From: G963663495 sp963663495
GTDB taxonomy: Bacteria; Bacteroidota; Rhodothermia; Rhodothermales; Bin80
DNA: 64,000 bases
Assembly: GCA_963663495.1 (NCBI GenBank)
Contig: OY760427.1
Span: 3,534,001-3,598,000, forward strand
Direction of reading: 5' to 3'
Part shown: one piece after another, positions 8,190 through 17,827 of the stretch
Layout of the letters: each line of letters begins with the position of its first letter
How positions within the stretch are numbered: the first letter of the stretch is position 1
Made by a program: the position numbers and the translations under genes
The notes under the pieces: model-generated
The model's database searches: none
Told to the model about the DNA's origin: nothing
The model's input: only the letters and a program-made list of their open reading frames with translations

Positions 8190-9518
8190 TCAAGCAGTTA
8201 CCGGACTATCCACCCGCGCAAGTGCTTGCAAGAAATCCGCTTGGATATCGTCAATATGCTCAATTCCAACAGATATACGCACCAAATCCGACGTAACACC
8301 CGTTGACTTCTGCTCTTGCTCCGTGAGCTGCTGATGTGTAGTTGATGCGGGATGGATCACCAATGTCTTGGCATCACCAACGTTAGCAAGGTGGCTGGCA
8401 AGCTTTACGCTCTCCACAAAGGTCTGCCCGGCAGCCCTACCGCCCGTAACACCAAAGGCCAGAACCGGGCCGAATCCGTTACGCCAGTACTCCTTGGCAC
8501 GTTCGTGGTATGGATGCGATTCCAGCCCGGGATAGCTGACCCATTCCACCTGAGGCTGCTGCTCCAGCCAACGGGCCAATGCTAGGGCATTCTCACAACT
8601 GCGTTGTACGCGCAATGATAAGGTCTCAAGCCCCTGCAGTAGCAAGAAGGAGCCAAAGGGATTCTGAGCAGGCCCAAAATCGCGAAGCCCCTCCACACGC
8701 GCCCGGATAATGAATGCTACATTGGCGCCCAACACGCCCGTTGGACCAAATACATCCCAGAATTTCAGTCCATGGTATCCTGGCGAGGGCTCCGTGAAGA
8801 CCGGGAATCGCCCATTATCCCACGGAAACGTTCCCGCATCCACTATCACACCGCCAATCGTAGTGCCGTGGCCCCCGATCCACTTAGTAGCACTATCAAC
8901 GATTATATCCGCGCCGTGCTCTATTGGACGGAACAGGTAACCCGCAGCGCCGAATGTATTGTCAACGATCAACGGAATTCCAAAGTCCTTTGCAATCGCC
9001 GAAATACGCCGAAAATCAGGAATGTTGAATCGTGGATTACCCATCGCTTCCAGATAGATGGCCTTTGTCCTCTCGTCCAGCAGCGATTTAATAGAATCCG
9101 GGTCATCACCATCGGCAAAGCGCACACCAATTCCCAACCTCGGTAAGGAAACTTTAAACTGGTTGTATGTGCCACCATACAAATAACTAGTTGATACGAT
9201 ATTGTCGCCAGCCTCCGCAATGGTTGCAATGGCCAGAAACTGGGCGGCTTGCCCACTGCTTGTCGCGAGCGCCGCTACGCCTCCTTCCAGCGCTGCCATG
9301 CGCTTCTCAAAGACATCATTGGTGGGGTTCATGATGCGCGTGTAAATGTTGCCAAACTGCTTTAATGCAAACAGATTGGCCCCATGGGCGGCATCGTCAA
9401 ATTGGTAAGAGGTCGTGGCATAGATTGGCACCGCCCGGGCATTGGTTGTCGGGTCGGAGGTCTGCCCCGCATGAAGCTGCAGCGTTTCGTAGCGCAGCGG
9501 TTGTTCGTTCGCACTCAT
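8190..9518 (-). CDS. metY: O-acetylhomoserine aminocarboxypropyltransferase (sulfhydrylase)
   Basis: PLP enzyme that joins O-acetylhomoserine and sulfide to homocysteine. The PLP-binding lysine is in VDSATKWIGGHGTTIGG; the N-terminus (YETLQLHAGQ..DPTTNARAVPIYATTSY) and the C-terminal HPASTTHQQL are characteristic of the MetY branch of the Cys/Met metabolism family. At 442 residues it is full length. It is the first gene after the SAM-I riboswitch at 9656-9776 and precedes metX and asd, giving a complete direct-sulfhydrylation route from aspartyl phosphate branch to homocysteine. Confidence 0.93.
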   Translation of the reverse strand: MSANEQPLRYETLQLHAGQTSDPTTNARAVPIYATTSYQFDDAAHGANLFALKQFGNIYTRIMNPTNDVFEKRMAALEGGVAALATSSGQAAQFLAIATIAEAGDNIVSTSYLYGGTYNQFKVSLPRLGIGVRFADGDDPDSIKSLLDERTKAIYLEAMGNPRFNIPDFRRISAIAKDFGIPLIVDNTFGAAGYLFRPIEHGADIIVDSATKWIGGHGTTIGGVIVDAGTFPWDNGRFPVFTEPSPGYHGLKFWDVFGPTGVLGANVAFIIRARVEGLRDFGPAQNPFGSFLLLQGLETLSLRVQRSCENALALARWLEQQPQVEWVSYPGLESHPYHERAKEYWRNGFGPVLAFGVTGGRAAGQTFVESVKLASHLANVGDAKTLVIHPASTTHQQLTEQEQKSTGVTSDLVRISVGIEHIDDIQADFLQALARVDSPVTA

Positions 9519-9655
9519 GATTCTGTTCTGTTGTGGTGACTATGTTGAAGCACCACCCAGATCAACCGCCGCAAGGAGGGACAAAGCCCTCCCGTGCTAA
9601 AGATGGCGGAAGAGCCGAATCGAACGACTGTCGGATTAACCGACTTCGTCTTCCG

Positions 9656-9776
9656 CTCATCTCCCCTCGCACAAAAAGCGAGGCAGGAAGTGGCACCTTC
9701 CCGTCACGGCGTTCGAAACCGCTTAGGGGGTTGCCAGAGTTTCACAGGGCCTGGACCCTCCACCCTTCTGGATGAG
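9656..9776 (-). promoter_or_regulatory. SAM-I (S-box) riboswitch upstream of metY
   Basis: Read on the minus strand from 9776: P1 strand CTCATC, then AGAAGGGTGGAGGG, GGCCCTGTGAAAC, GGCAACCCCC, then AAGGTGCCA, TTCCTGC and the closing P1 strand GATGAG at 9656-9661. These are the conserved core blocks of the SAM-I aptamer in the correct order. Downstream, before metY, two further stem-loops can form: GCGGAAGA/TCTTCCGC enclosing GTCGG/CCGAC (about 9603-9656), and GGGAGGGC/GTCCCTCC (about 9577-9595). Neither is followed by a clear U-tract, so whether control is by termination or translation is unresolved. Repression at high S-adenosylmethionine is the expected behaviour. Confidence 0.9.
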
Positions 9777-9846
9777 CCAATAAAATTATCCGCTTTTATG
9801 ACACCCGAATTCCGAGGTTCCCACCATTCACGAGAAATAGCAGGCT

Positions 9847-11313
9847 TTATGTGACCCTGGGAAGGTCACCATCACCCTTTGTCGGCAGGGACACGAATCC
9901 GGTCAAATAGGCATCGGCATCGGAGGCAGCCTCCCGACCCTCCGATATCGCCCATACTATCAGTGATTGCCCGCGACGGGCATCGCCAGCTGCGAAAATT
10001 CCGGATAGGCTAGTCTGATACCCTCGGCCCGTGTCAACATTGCCGCGATGGTTCAGCTTCAACCCCAGATCCGCTACCATCCCTTCCTGTTCGGGACCAG
10101 CATACCCTATGGCCAGCAGCACCAAGTCGGCCTCCCATTCCCTTTCCGATCCTGGCCGCTCCGTCAAATGCATGCGCCCGTCTGTCCCGCGATCTACACG
10201 CACCTCTACCGTCATAAGTCGCTTCACCTTCCCATTCGCACCCTCAAACCGTTTGGTCATAATACTCCAATACCGACGGGCTCCTTCCTCGTGGGAGCTG
10301 CTGGTCCGCAGTACCATAGGATAGAACGGCCACGGCTGATGGTCCGGGCGCTCGTCAGGTGGCATCGGAAGCAGCTCGAATTGCGTGACCGACGCGGCAC
10401 GCTGTCTGTTGGCGGTCCCCACGCAATCACTACCCGTATCTCCACCACCAATCACAATAACATTCTTCCCCCACGCATGTATCCTGAACGCACCGTTAAG
10501 CACATCCCCACTTACCCGTTTATTCTGCTGCCGCAGATAGTCAAATGCAAAATGAATTCCGTCCAGACTGCGCCCCGGTACAGCCAAGTCACGCGGCGCG
10601 GTTGCGCCAACACAGAGGACCGTCGCATCAAATCGTTTCAGCTTACCTATATCATAATTATGCCCCACATGTACGCCGGTCACAAACCGTACGCCCTCGG
10701 CTTCCATTATATGCAACCGGCGATCCAAGATCTGCTTTTCCAACTTGAAGTCCGGGATCCCATACCGTAGTAGTCCTCCAATTCTATCGTCCCGCTCCAG
10801 CACAGTTACTTCGTGACCTGCGCGGTTTAGCTGGTCGGCACAGGCCAGTCCTGCGGGCCCGGACCCAACCACAGCAACCTTCTTCCCTGTACGAATCGCT
10901 GGCGGCTCGGGCTTTACCCACCCCTCACGAAACGCATGTTCTATGATCTCCTGTTCAATACGCTCAATCGTGACAGGGTCGTCCACCAAGCTTAGCACAC
11001 ACGCCGATTCACACGGCGCAGGGCAAATCCTTCCCGTAAACTCCGGAAAGTTATTGGTCGCCCGCAGCCTTTCGTACGCCTCACGCCAGCGGTTATGATA
11101 TACCAAGTCATTCCAGTCCGGAATAATGTTGGCCAGCGGGCACCCTGACTGGCAGAATGGTATGCCGCAGTCCATGCAGCGAGCTGCCTGCTGCACCACT
11201 CGTTCGGAAGAAAAAGGTCCACTTACCTCCCGGTAGTCTTCCAAGCGCTCTTCCACCGGCCGGTATCCCGGCAGCTCACGCTCGAATTCCAAAAAACCTG
11301 TAACCTTTCCCAT
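9847..11313 (-). CDS. gltD: Glutamate synthase small subunit
   Basis: NADPH-binding flavoprotein partner of GltB; it passes electrons from NADPH through FAD and Fe-S clusters for glutamate synthesis. The N-terminal cluster region contains CMDCGIPFCQSGCPL and CPAPCESAC; the first dinucleotide fold is VAVVGSGPAGLACA and the second includes IVIGGGDTGSDC. ATG 11313 (MGKVTGFLEF) is the start shared by the family; an upstream in-frame codon would add a non-family extension overlapping gltB. The start lies four bases after the gltB stop, so the two form one transcript. Confidence 0.93.
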   Translation of the reverse strand: MGKVTGFLEFERELPGYRPVEERLEDYREVSGPFSSERVVQQAARCMDCGIPFCQSGCPLANIIPDWNDLVYHNRWREAYERLRATNNFPEFTGRICPAPCESACVLSLVDDPVTIERIEQEIIEHAFREGWVKPEPPAIRTGKKVAVVGSGPAGLACADQLNRAGHEVTVLERDDRIGGLLRYGIPDFKLEKQILDRRLHIMEAEGVRFVTGVHVGHNYDIGKLKRFDATVLCVGATAPRDLAVPGRSLDGIHFAFDYLRQQNKRVSGDVLNGAFRIHAWGKNVIVIGGGDTGSDCVGTANRQRAASVTQFELLPMPPDERPDHQPWPFYPMVLRTSSSHEEGARRYWSIMTKRFEGANGKVKRLMTVEVRVDRGTDGRMHLTERPGSEREWEADLVLLAIGYAGPEQEGMVADLGLKLNHRGNVDTGRGYQTSLSGIFAAGDARRGQSLIVWAISEGREAASDADAYLTGFVSLPTKGDGDLPRVT

Positions 11314-11317
11314 GCAC

Positions 11318-14300
11318 TCAGGCCGCCGCACCGGAAACACGAAGAACCCCGGACTCCTTCTCAAGTCGCCGCAATGCTTTGCGGTACTCCAACGGCATCA
11401 CGAGCACAAATTCCCGCAATGCCCGGTCCCAGTGATCCATAACCCAGTGCGCAACACGACTGCCTGTATACCGATGATGGCTTTCAATCAGTTCACGCAA
11501 CTCGGCAACATGCTCCGGCTTGTTGACGGCAATAAGCTCTACAGACTCTAAGTTGCATCTTCCTTGCCTAAAGTCCCATGTTCCGTCAAGAACATACGCT
11601 ATGCCCCCACTCATCCCTGCCGCAAAATTACGCCCGGTCGGACCCAAGACTACCACGCGTCCACCCGTCATGTACTCGCAGCCATGATCGCCTACTGCCT
11701 CTACGACGGCTCGTACACCGCTGTTGCGGACACAGAACCGTTCGCCTGCTCGCCCACGAATGTAGGCTTCCCCGGCGGTCGCCCCGTAGAAAGCCACATT
11801 GCCTACCAACACCGTCTTATGTGGCTCATAGTTCGCCTCTTTTGGGGGCGCCACTACCAGCTTCGCACCGGATAGTCCTTTACCGAAATAGTCGTTGGTA
11901 TCCCCAGCCAGCCGAAAAGTAAGCCCCGCTGCTCCGAATGCCGCAAAACTCTGACCTGCCGATCCCTCCATATCAAAGACGATGGTGTCGTCTTCAAGCC
12001 CCCGCTCCCCATAACGACGAGTGATCGCATAACTTAGCATGGTACCCACCGTACGATGGCGATTGGCGATGCGAAGCGATGCCTGGACAGGCTCCTGACG
12101 CTCAAGAGCAGGCTTAGCAATCTCTATCAGCCGGTGGTCAAGAGCGTTCTTAAGGCCATGATCCTGCACATTTGCATCAAAGCGAGCAAGATTTGATGGC
12201 GTTTCCGCTGTGGCGAGAATCGGAGCCAGATCCAGATGGCGAGCCTTCCAGTGCGATATGTTATCCCGTACCCGAAGCCGCTCTACCCTTCCCCGCATCT
12301 CTTTTAGCGTCCGGAACCCCAACATGGCCATGATATGGCGGAGTTCCTCCGCTACAAACTGGAAGTAGTTTATGACATGCTCGGGCTGACCCCGAAACAG
12401 CCTCCGGAGCTCTGGCCGCTGGGTAGCAATACCGACAGGACAAGTGTTGAGGTGGCATTTACGCATCATAATACACCCCATCGCTACGAGCGGCGCCGAG
12501 GCAAAGCCAAATTCATCCGCTCCAAGCAGGGAGGCAATGGCCACATCACGCCCCGTCTTCAGTTGCCCGTCGCATTCCACTTTGATGCGACCGCGCAGCC
12601 CATGCCCCACCAACGTCTGGTGGGTCTCTGACAGCCCGAGCTCCCATGGCAATCCCGCATGCGCAATGGATGTCTTGGGGGAGGCGCCCGTACCACCATC
12701 GGCGCCGCTGATCAAAACGACATCAGCCTTGCCCTTTGCTACACCCGCTGCCACGGTGCCCACCCCCACTTCACTCACCAGCTTCACACCGATCCGGGCT
12801 CTCGGGTTGGCGTTCTTCAGGTCATGGATGAGCTGGGCCAAGTCCTCAATAGAATATATGTCGTGGTGCGGGGGCGGCGAAATCAGCCCCACATACGGGG
12901 TGGAGTGCCTAAGGCCCGCAATAAATTGCGACACCTTCCGACCGGGGAGCTGCCCTCCTTCCCCAGGCTTGGCACCCTGTGCCATCTTGATCTGAATCTC
13001 GTCCGCACTCGCTAGGTATCCGATCGTCACACCAAAGCGCCCGGACGCAACCTGCTTGATCCGGCTACGGCGCGTATTGCCGCGCACGTAACGCTCCGGG
13101 TTCTCGCCGCCCTCTCCCGTATTGCTCTTGCCTCCGATGGCATTCATTGCCATCGCGAGTGTCTCGTGGGCTTCGCGTCCGATGGAGCCATTCGACATGG
13201 CACCCGTCTTGAAGCACTGTACAATGTCGGTCCAGGGCTCCACCTCCTCAATGGGTGCCGGGGTGACAGCAGTGACATCAAATTCCAGCATCCCGCGCAG
13301 CGTGGAATGGTTGCTGGACTGCTCGTTGATTTCATCTGCAAACTGCTGATAAGATTCCCAACTCTGGCTGCGTACAGCGTGCTGGAGCTGAGCGACGGAA
13401 GTGGGGCCAAACAGGTGGCGTTCGCCGCCTCGTCGCCACTGGTATCTGCCACCCGGATCAAGTCCGAGCATGCCCGGCACCGGCTTCAAGGGGAACGCTC
13501 GCTCATAGCGGAGTCGCACTTCCTCAGCAATAAGTTCCAAGCCGATACCACCAATGCGAGAACTGGTACCGCAGAAGTACTCGTCAATTACCATACGGCT
13601 AATACCAAGTGCCTCAAAGATCTGTGCTCCCCGGTAACTCTGAAGCGTTGAAATGCCCATCTTGGACATCACCTTGAGCAGCCCTTTCCCCACGGCCTTG
13701 ACGTAACGTTTGACGGCCTTGCGCTTGGAAAGCGCACCGATCTCGCCGGACTCGGCCTGAGCGCACACGGTTTCAATTGCCAAATACGGGCACACCGCTT
13801 CAGCGCCATAGCCTATAAGACATGCGTAATGATGCACTTCGCGAGGTTCACCGCTGTCAACGATGAGTCCGCACTGCAATCGCAGGCCCTGCTGAATCAG
13901 GTGGTGGTGCACCGCTGCCGTTGCAAGGAGCGCTGGAATGGGCATCCATGATTCCCCTGCCGCCCGGTCAGACAAGATTACTAACGCCGCTCCTTCACGA
14001 ACAGCGGACTCTGCAGCCGTCTGCAGCGCAGCCAGCGCTTGGGCAAGCTGCCCCCGCTCAAACACCGCGCGCAATGTGACTGTTGGCAAGTCAATCGCCT
14101 TGAGATGGCCAATATCCACAATCACGGGCTGCTTGAGACGCAGCTTCCGGCAGTGTTCGGGCGTTTCCGTAAACAAATTCTTGCCAGGCCCCAGATTCAA
14201 GGCCAAGCTTGTCACCAACTCCTCCCGGATCGCATCCAGCGGAGGGTTAGTTACCTGTGCAAATAGCTGCCTGAAGTAGTCGTACAGCAGCCGGGAGCGA

Positions 14301-15775
14301 TCCGAAAGCACTGCCAAAGGCGTGTCATCCCCCATTGATCCCAGCGGCTCCTTGGCGGCCCTTGCCATAGGTCCGACCAAGAGACGCAAGTCCTCCAGCG
14401 TATATCCGAACATCCGCTGCAGAATGCTGCGTTTTTCTGCTGGCATGCGCCCATGCGCCAGCGTACTCTTGGGCAGGCCGAGCACATTACTGCGAAGCCA
14501 TACCCGGTAGGGTTGCGTCCTGCTGATGGTTTCTTTTATCTCTTCATCGGTGATGCGACGCCCGTCGTTCAGGTCCACCAGCAGCATCCGGCCCGGCTCA
14601 AGCCGTCCCTTCTCCTTTACGTTCGCCTCTGCTACGCCTCCTACGCCGGTCTCCGATGCCAGTATCACCAGTCCGTCTTTAGTGATGGCATACCTGGAAG
14701 GGCGTAGCCCATTGCGGTCCAGGAGTGCCCCGATGAATCTCCCGTCTGTAAACGGTACGGTGGCAGGACCATCCCATGGATCCATCAGGTTGCTATGGAA
14801 TTGATAGAAGGCCCGCTTTTCGTCGGACATGGCCAGGTTATGCTCCCAAGCCTCAGGCACAAGCATCATCATTGCGTGGGACAATGGCCTCCCCGTGAAA
14901 AAGAGCAGCTCCAGAGCATTGTCCAACACCATTGAGTCGCTCCCCCCCTCGCGCACTATGGGCAGCAGTTTTCCAGCGTCGTCACCGAATCGCCTACTCT
15001 CAAACATTACTTCTGCGGCTCGCATCTGGTTAATGTTGCCGCGTAACGTGTTGATCTCACCGTTGTGGCACAGAAAACGGAAGGGCTGTGCAAGCGACCA
15101 TTCCGGGAAGGTGTTTGTACTGAAGCGTGAATGCACCATGGCTAACGCGCTAGCTACCTCGCTCCGCACGAGATCCAGATAGTAGCGCGGAAGCTGCGCA
15201 GGCGTAAGCATACCCTTGTAGGTGATGGTGCGCGACGACATGCTTGCTACGTAAGCTTTCCCAGCGGCAATGCCTTGGAACACCTTCCTTATGACATACA
15301 GCTTCAGCTCAAAATCTTCCCTACTGGTATCCCGACCGCGGCCCACAAAGAGCTGCATGACAGCGGGCTCGGTTGTGCGGGAGGCATCGCCAATAAATTC
15401 ATTTGCGGTCGGCACAGCCCGCCAACCCAGTACATTCTGACCCTCGGATCGCACAGCCCCTTCAAGGTCTGCACAGCATCTTTCCCTTGCTTCAGCGTTA
15501 CGCGGCAAGAATACCATTGCAACCCCGTAGTCCCCTGGGTCGCGTACCTGTATGCCATCGGCAGCATATAACGCGTGGGGAAGCTGCAGCAGTATGCCTG
15601 CACCATCACCCGTTTCTTCATCACACCCACAGGCTCCGCGATGGTCCAGATCAAGCAGGATTCTCAAGCCTTGCTGTACGATGTCATGCGTCGGCTCCCC
15701 GCTCACACGGCAGACGAAGCCTACCCCGCAAGCATCGTGGTCATTAACAGGATCGTACAGCGTCTTTAATTGCAT
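11318..15775 (-). CDS. gltB: Glutamate synthase large subunit
   Basis: Makes two glutamates from glutamine and 2-oxoglutarate. The 1485-residue protein has a class II amidotransferase domain at the N-terminus with the nucleophile cysteine in HDACGVGF (residue 16, exposed after removal of a short propeptide), the central and FMN-binding domains with GAKPGEGGQLPG and the 3Fe-4S cysteines in CHLNTCPVGIATQ, and a C-terminal beta-helix domain rich in glycine (YMTGGRVVVLG..GRNFAAGMSGG). Full length and without lesions. It is the first gene of gltBD; the upstream 450 bases hold no gene. Confidence 0.95.
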   Translation of the reverse strand: MQLKTLYDPVNDHDACGVGFVCRVSGEPTHDIVQQGLRILLDLDHRGACGCDEETGDGAGILLQLPHALYAADGIQVRDPGDYGVAMVFLPRNAEARERCCADLEGAVRSEGQNVLGWRAVPTANEFIGDASRTTEPAVMQLFVGRGRDTSREDFELKLYVIRKVFQGIAAGKAYVASMSSRTITYKGMLTPAQLPRYYLDLVRSEVASALAMVHSRFSTNTFPEWSLAQPFRFLCHNGEINTLRGNINQMRAAEVMFESRRFGDDAGKLLPIVREGGSDSMVLDNALELLFFTGRPLSHAMMMLVPEAWEHNLAMSDEKRAFYQFHSNLMDPWDGPATVPFTDGRFIGALLDRNGLRPSRYAITKDGLVILASETGVGGVAEANVKEKGRLEPGRMLLVDLNDGRRITDEEIKETISRTQPYRVWLRSNVLGLPKSTLAHGRMPAEKRSILQRMFGYTLEDLRLLVGPMARAAKEPLGSMGDDTPLAVLSDRSRLLYDYFRQLFAQVTNPPLDAIREELVTSLALNLGPGKNLFTETPEHCRKLRLKQPVIVDIGHLKAIDLPTVTLRAVFERGQLAQALAALQTAAESAVREGAALVILSDRAAGESWMPIPALLATAAVHHHLIQQGLRLQCGLIVDSGEPREVHHYACLIGYGAEAVCPYLAIETVCAQAESGEIGALSKRKAVKRYVKAVGKGLLKVMSKMGISTLQSYRGAQIFEALGISRMVIDEYFCGTSSRIGGIGLELIAEEVRLRYERAFPLKPVPGMLGLDPGGRYQWRRGGERHLFGPTSVAQLQHAVRSQSWESYQQFADEINEQSSNHSTLRGMLEFDVTAVTPAPIEEVEPWTDIVQCFKTGAMSNGSIGREAHETLAMAMNAIGGKSNTGEGGENPERYVRGNTRRSRIKQVASGRFGVTIGYLASADEIQIKMAQGAKPGEGGQLPGRKVSQFIAGLRHSTPYVGLISPPPHHDIYSIEDLAQLIHDLKNANPRARIGVKLVSEVGVGTVAAGVAKGKADVVLISGADGGTGASPKTSIAHAGLPWELGLSETHQTLVGHGLRGRIKVECDGQLKTGRDVAIASLLGADEFGFASAPLVAMGCIMMRKCHLNTCPVGIATQRPELRRLFRGQPEHVINYFQFVAEELRHIMAMLGFRTLKEMRGRVERLRVRDNISHWKARHLDLAPILATAETPSNLARFDANVQDHGLKNALDHRLIEIAKPALERQEPVQASLRIANRHRTVGTMLSYAITRRYGERGLEDDTIVFDMEGSAGQSFAAFGAAGLTFRLAGDTNDYFGKGLSGAKLVVAPPKEANYEPHKTVLVGNVAFYGATAGEAYIRGRAGERFCVRNSGVRAVVEAVGDHGCEYMTGGRVVVLGPTGRNFAAGMSGGIAYVLDGTWDFRQGRCNLESVELIAVNKPEHVAELRELIESHHRYTGSRVAHWVMDHWDRALREFVLVMPLEYRKALRRLEKESGVLRVSGAAA

Positions 15776-16217
15776 TATGGTTACCCGCAGTGTACAGGGG
15801 CCAGCGCAGGACTGGAACCACGGACAAAACCATGCGGCCGCGCTGTGCGCGACAAGCTTGCTTTATGTTAGCTGTGCTTGTAGTTCTGTACTGCGCATCC
15901 CCCAATCGGGACTATCCGGCCCTGCATTATCGCGAAAATCGCGCCAAATTTCAAGGGATAGGCCTCGGACATCAATCTGCCATCTGCCTAATGGGAAGCG
16001 CATTCAAATACATTTATTAGGCATTGTCTCATTACATGCGTATATTTGTAAGGCAACCAAATCCATTTACTTTATTAATGTTCTGCGTTATGGGTAAATA
16101 TTCACCCGAGGTTCACGCTTCCTGCACCATTTTGCCTTAGCATTCAGACCCATGAGCACATGCCCTCGTGCTGGAGTTAATATGAACCGCTACAGGCTTC
16201 CCGCTTACCCGGCCACG

Positions 16218-17688
16218 AAAAACAAGGGAGTTATATGGCTGAGTGCCACGCGTTTTCGCAGGAGTTACTTTTTGTGCTTTGGTGGTGCAGACAAGATGGC
16301 TTTCGCCAGTTTTTCATAATCGGTTCCCGCTTTTCACGAAAAACTGCAATTATTTCAAATAACTCAACACGTGGGTATTCATGCTATATAATTACCATCT
16401 ATTAGGGAGTTATATACCACAGTGCCATGCCCGAAACGGTTAGTGCATACCGCAATATCACAAGGCTGTTGCCCGGAAGTCGGAGTAACGCCAAGCAACT
16501 TGCTGGATTAGCGGGTGCGTGTAGGTTTGTGTGGAATGCCATCCTCGCAGAGCAGAGCGAGGCGTACAAGAAAGCAAAAGAGGCTGGAGAGAAGCCGCCC
16601 TCGGTAAGCTTCTTCTCGCTGGGGAAACGGTTCACGGCGCTGCGCCGCACGGTCGAGTGGCTACCTGAATACTCCTTTGGTGTCGTTAGATACACACTGA
16701 AATATCAGGCGGATGCATGGAAGGCATTCTTCAAAGAGGGTAAGAGACGACCGAGATTCCATTCCAGACGTGGTAGTACGCCTTCGTCCACGATCCCGGA
16801 TAACGTAAGGGTTCGGGATGGCAAGCTGTATATCCCGAAAGTGGGATATATGGCGCTCCGCAGGCGGGGAAGCAACCCGTACCCTGATGGTATACCCGTC
16901 AAAGCCACGGTAAAGAAGAACGCCGGCAAAGGGTATGCTGTCATCTGCTACAAGATGGAGGCACCTGTAATAGAGGATACCGGCGGTGCTGTAGGCATTG
17001 ACCGTAATTGCGGGCAGATCGCTATGGTCTCCACAGAGGGCGATACAAGCATTATCAGACAACCGGATACCAAGCGTCTTGATGCCAAGTTGAAGCGGCA
17101 TCAGCGAAGACTGGCGAGACAGAAGAAAGGCTCCAACCGTCGTAACAGGCGGAAGCATAGAATCGCCCGCATACAGTGCAAGCGTGCTAACATCCTCAAG
17201 AATGCGAACCACCAGGTAAGTCGCAGTATTGCCAAATGCTCCTCAACGGTGATACTGGAGGACCTGAAGATCAAAGCGATGACATGTTCAGCTAAGGGGA
17301 CGATGGAGAGCTTTGGCACAAACGTCAGACAGAAGTCTGGCCTCAACCGTGGAATACTGCGAACAGGTTGGGGCCAGCTGGAACAGATGCTGAGCCATAA
17401 GTGCCGCAAGGTGATAAAGGTTACCGCTGCCTATACCAGTCAGCGGTGTTCTGTGTGTGGGCACACAGAAGCGAGTAACCGTAAGACGCAGAGCAAATTC
17501 AAGTGTATGTTCTGTGGACATGCGGATCATGCAGACCTGAATGCGGCTGCAAACATACTGGCCTCCGGGATTGGGGCTGCTGCACGGCGAGGGGCGTTCG
17601 GGTTACCGACCCCTATGACCCGTGAAATTGATACTGGTGCCTCACTGTGTACAGTTGGTCACTCACGTAATATAATTCCCAAGAACAA
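16218..17688 (+). mobile_element. TnpB-bearing element with IS1595-like ends, copy 1
   Basis: The unit runs from GGGAGTTATATGGCTGAGTG at 16226 to AATTCCC at 17680, with similar inverted ends. It is flanked by AAAAACAA (16218-16225) and AAGAACAA (17681-17688), a 7/8-matching 8-bp target duplication. Its first ~85 bases match, inverted, the right end of the IS1595-type element at 40470-40555, and bases ~16310-16395 match the inverted left end of that element (38777-38870), so the left part is like a miniature IS1595 derivative. A third terminal-repeat-like GGGAGTTATATAC lies at 16405, just before tnpB. No TnpA (Y1) gene is present. The upstream gap 15776-16217 shows no gene. Confidence 0.75.
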
Positions 17689-17818
17689 CCTCGTTGCATT
17701 GCTTAGCCACTGCAAGATGTATTCGCATTTTACCTTTCAAACGAGTATGTATCGCCATACTTACATCCCGATTAAGAGCAACACCAAAGGACTCGCAACA
17801 ACAATGCTTAACCAATAA
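16427..17818 (+). CDS. tnpB: TnpB-family RNA-guided nuclease, copy 1, read-through C-terminus
   Basis: TnpB proteins are RuvC-type nucleases guided by an RNA made from the 3' end of their own element. The RuvC aspartate is in GGAVGIDRN, the glutamate in VILEDLKIKAM and the last aspartate in HADLNAAANI, with a zinc-finger CSVCG..CMFCGH between. Compared with copy 2 (30929-32179) there is a 1-bp insertion near 17670 (CGTAATATAA versus CGTATATAA), which destroys the normal stop; the frame continues past the element end for about 47 residues and finishes nine bases before the porin gene. One codon (Tyr) is missing near residue 13. The catalytic residues are intact, so nuclease activity may persist. 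Confidence 0.88.
   Translation: MPETVSAYRNITRLLPGSRSNAKQLAGLAGACRFVWNAILAEQSEAYKKAKEAGEKPPSVSFFSLGKRFTALRRTVEWLPEYSFGVVRYTLKYQADAWKAFFKEGKRRPRFHSRRGSTPSSTIPDNVRVRDGKLYIPKVGYMALRRRGSNPYPDGIPVKATVKKNAGKGYAVICYKMEAPVIEDTGGAVGIDRNCGQIAMVSTEGDTSIIRQPDTKRLDAKLKRHQRRLARQKKGSNRRNRRKHRIARIQCKRANILKNANHQVSRSIAKCSSTVILEDLKIKAMTCSAKGTMESFGTNVRQKSGLNRGILRTGWGQLEQMLSHKCRKVIKVTAAYTSQRCSVCGHTEASNRKTQSKFKCMFCGHADHADLNAAANILASGIGAAARRGAFGLPTPMTREIDTGASLCTVGHSRNIIPKNNLVALLSHCKMYSHFTFQTSMYRHTYIPIKSNTKGLATTMLNQ
17490..17680 (+). ncRNA. Predicted omega (right-end) guide RNA scaffold, copy 1
   Basis: TnpB guides come from the 3' end of tnpB through the element's right end, with the guide in the flank. This stretch is strongly conserved with 30924-31110 and with the isolated fragment 24357-24569, and contains a palindrome ACTGTGTACAGT near 17644. 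The predicted guide would start at 17681. Boundaries are guesses. Confidence 0.4.
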
Positions 17819-17827
17819 AGAACGACC

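Noticed and set aside
9590..9730. tRNA-like GTTCGAAAC and acceptor-like pairing near 9713
   Set aside because: The block belongs to the SAM-I riboswitch on the minus strand; no cloverleaf can be closed.
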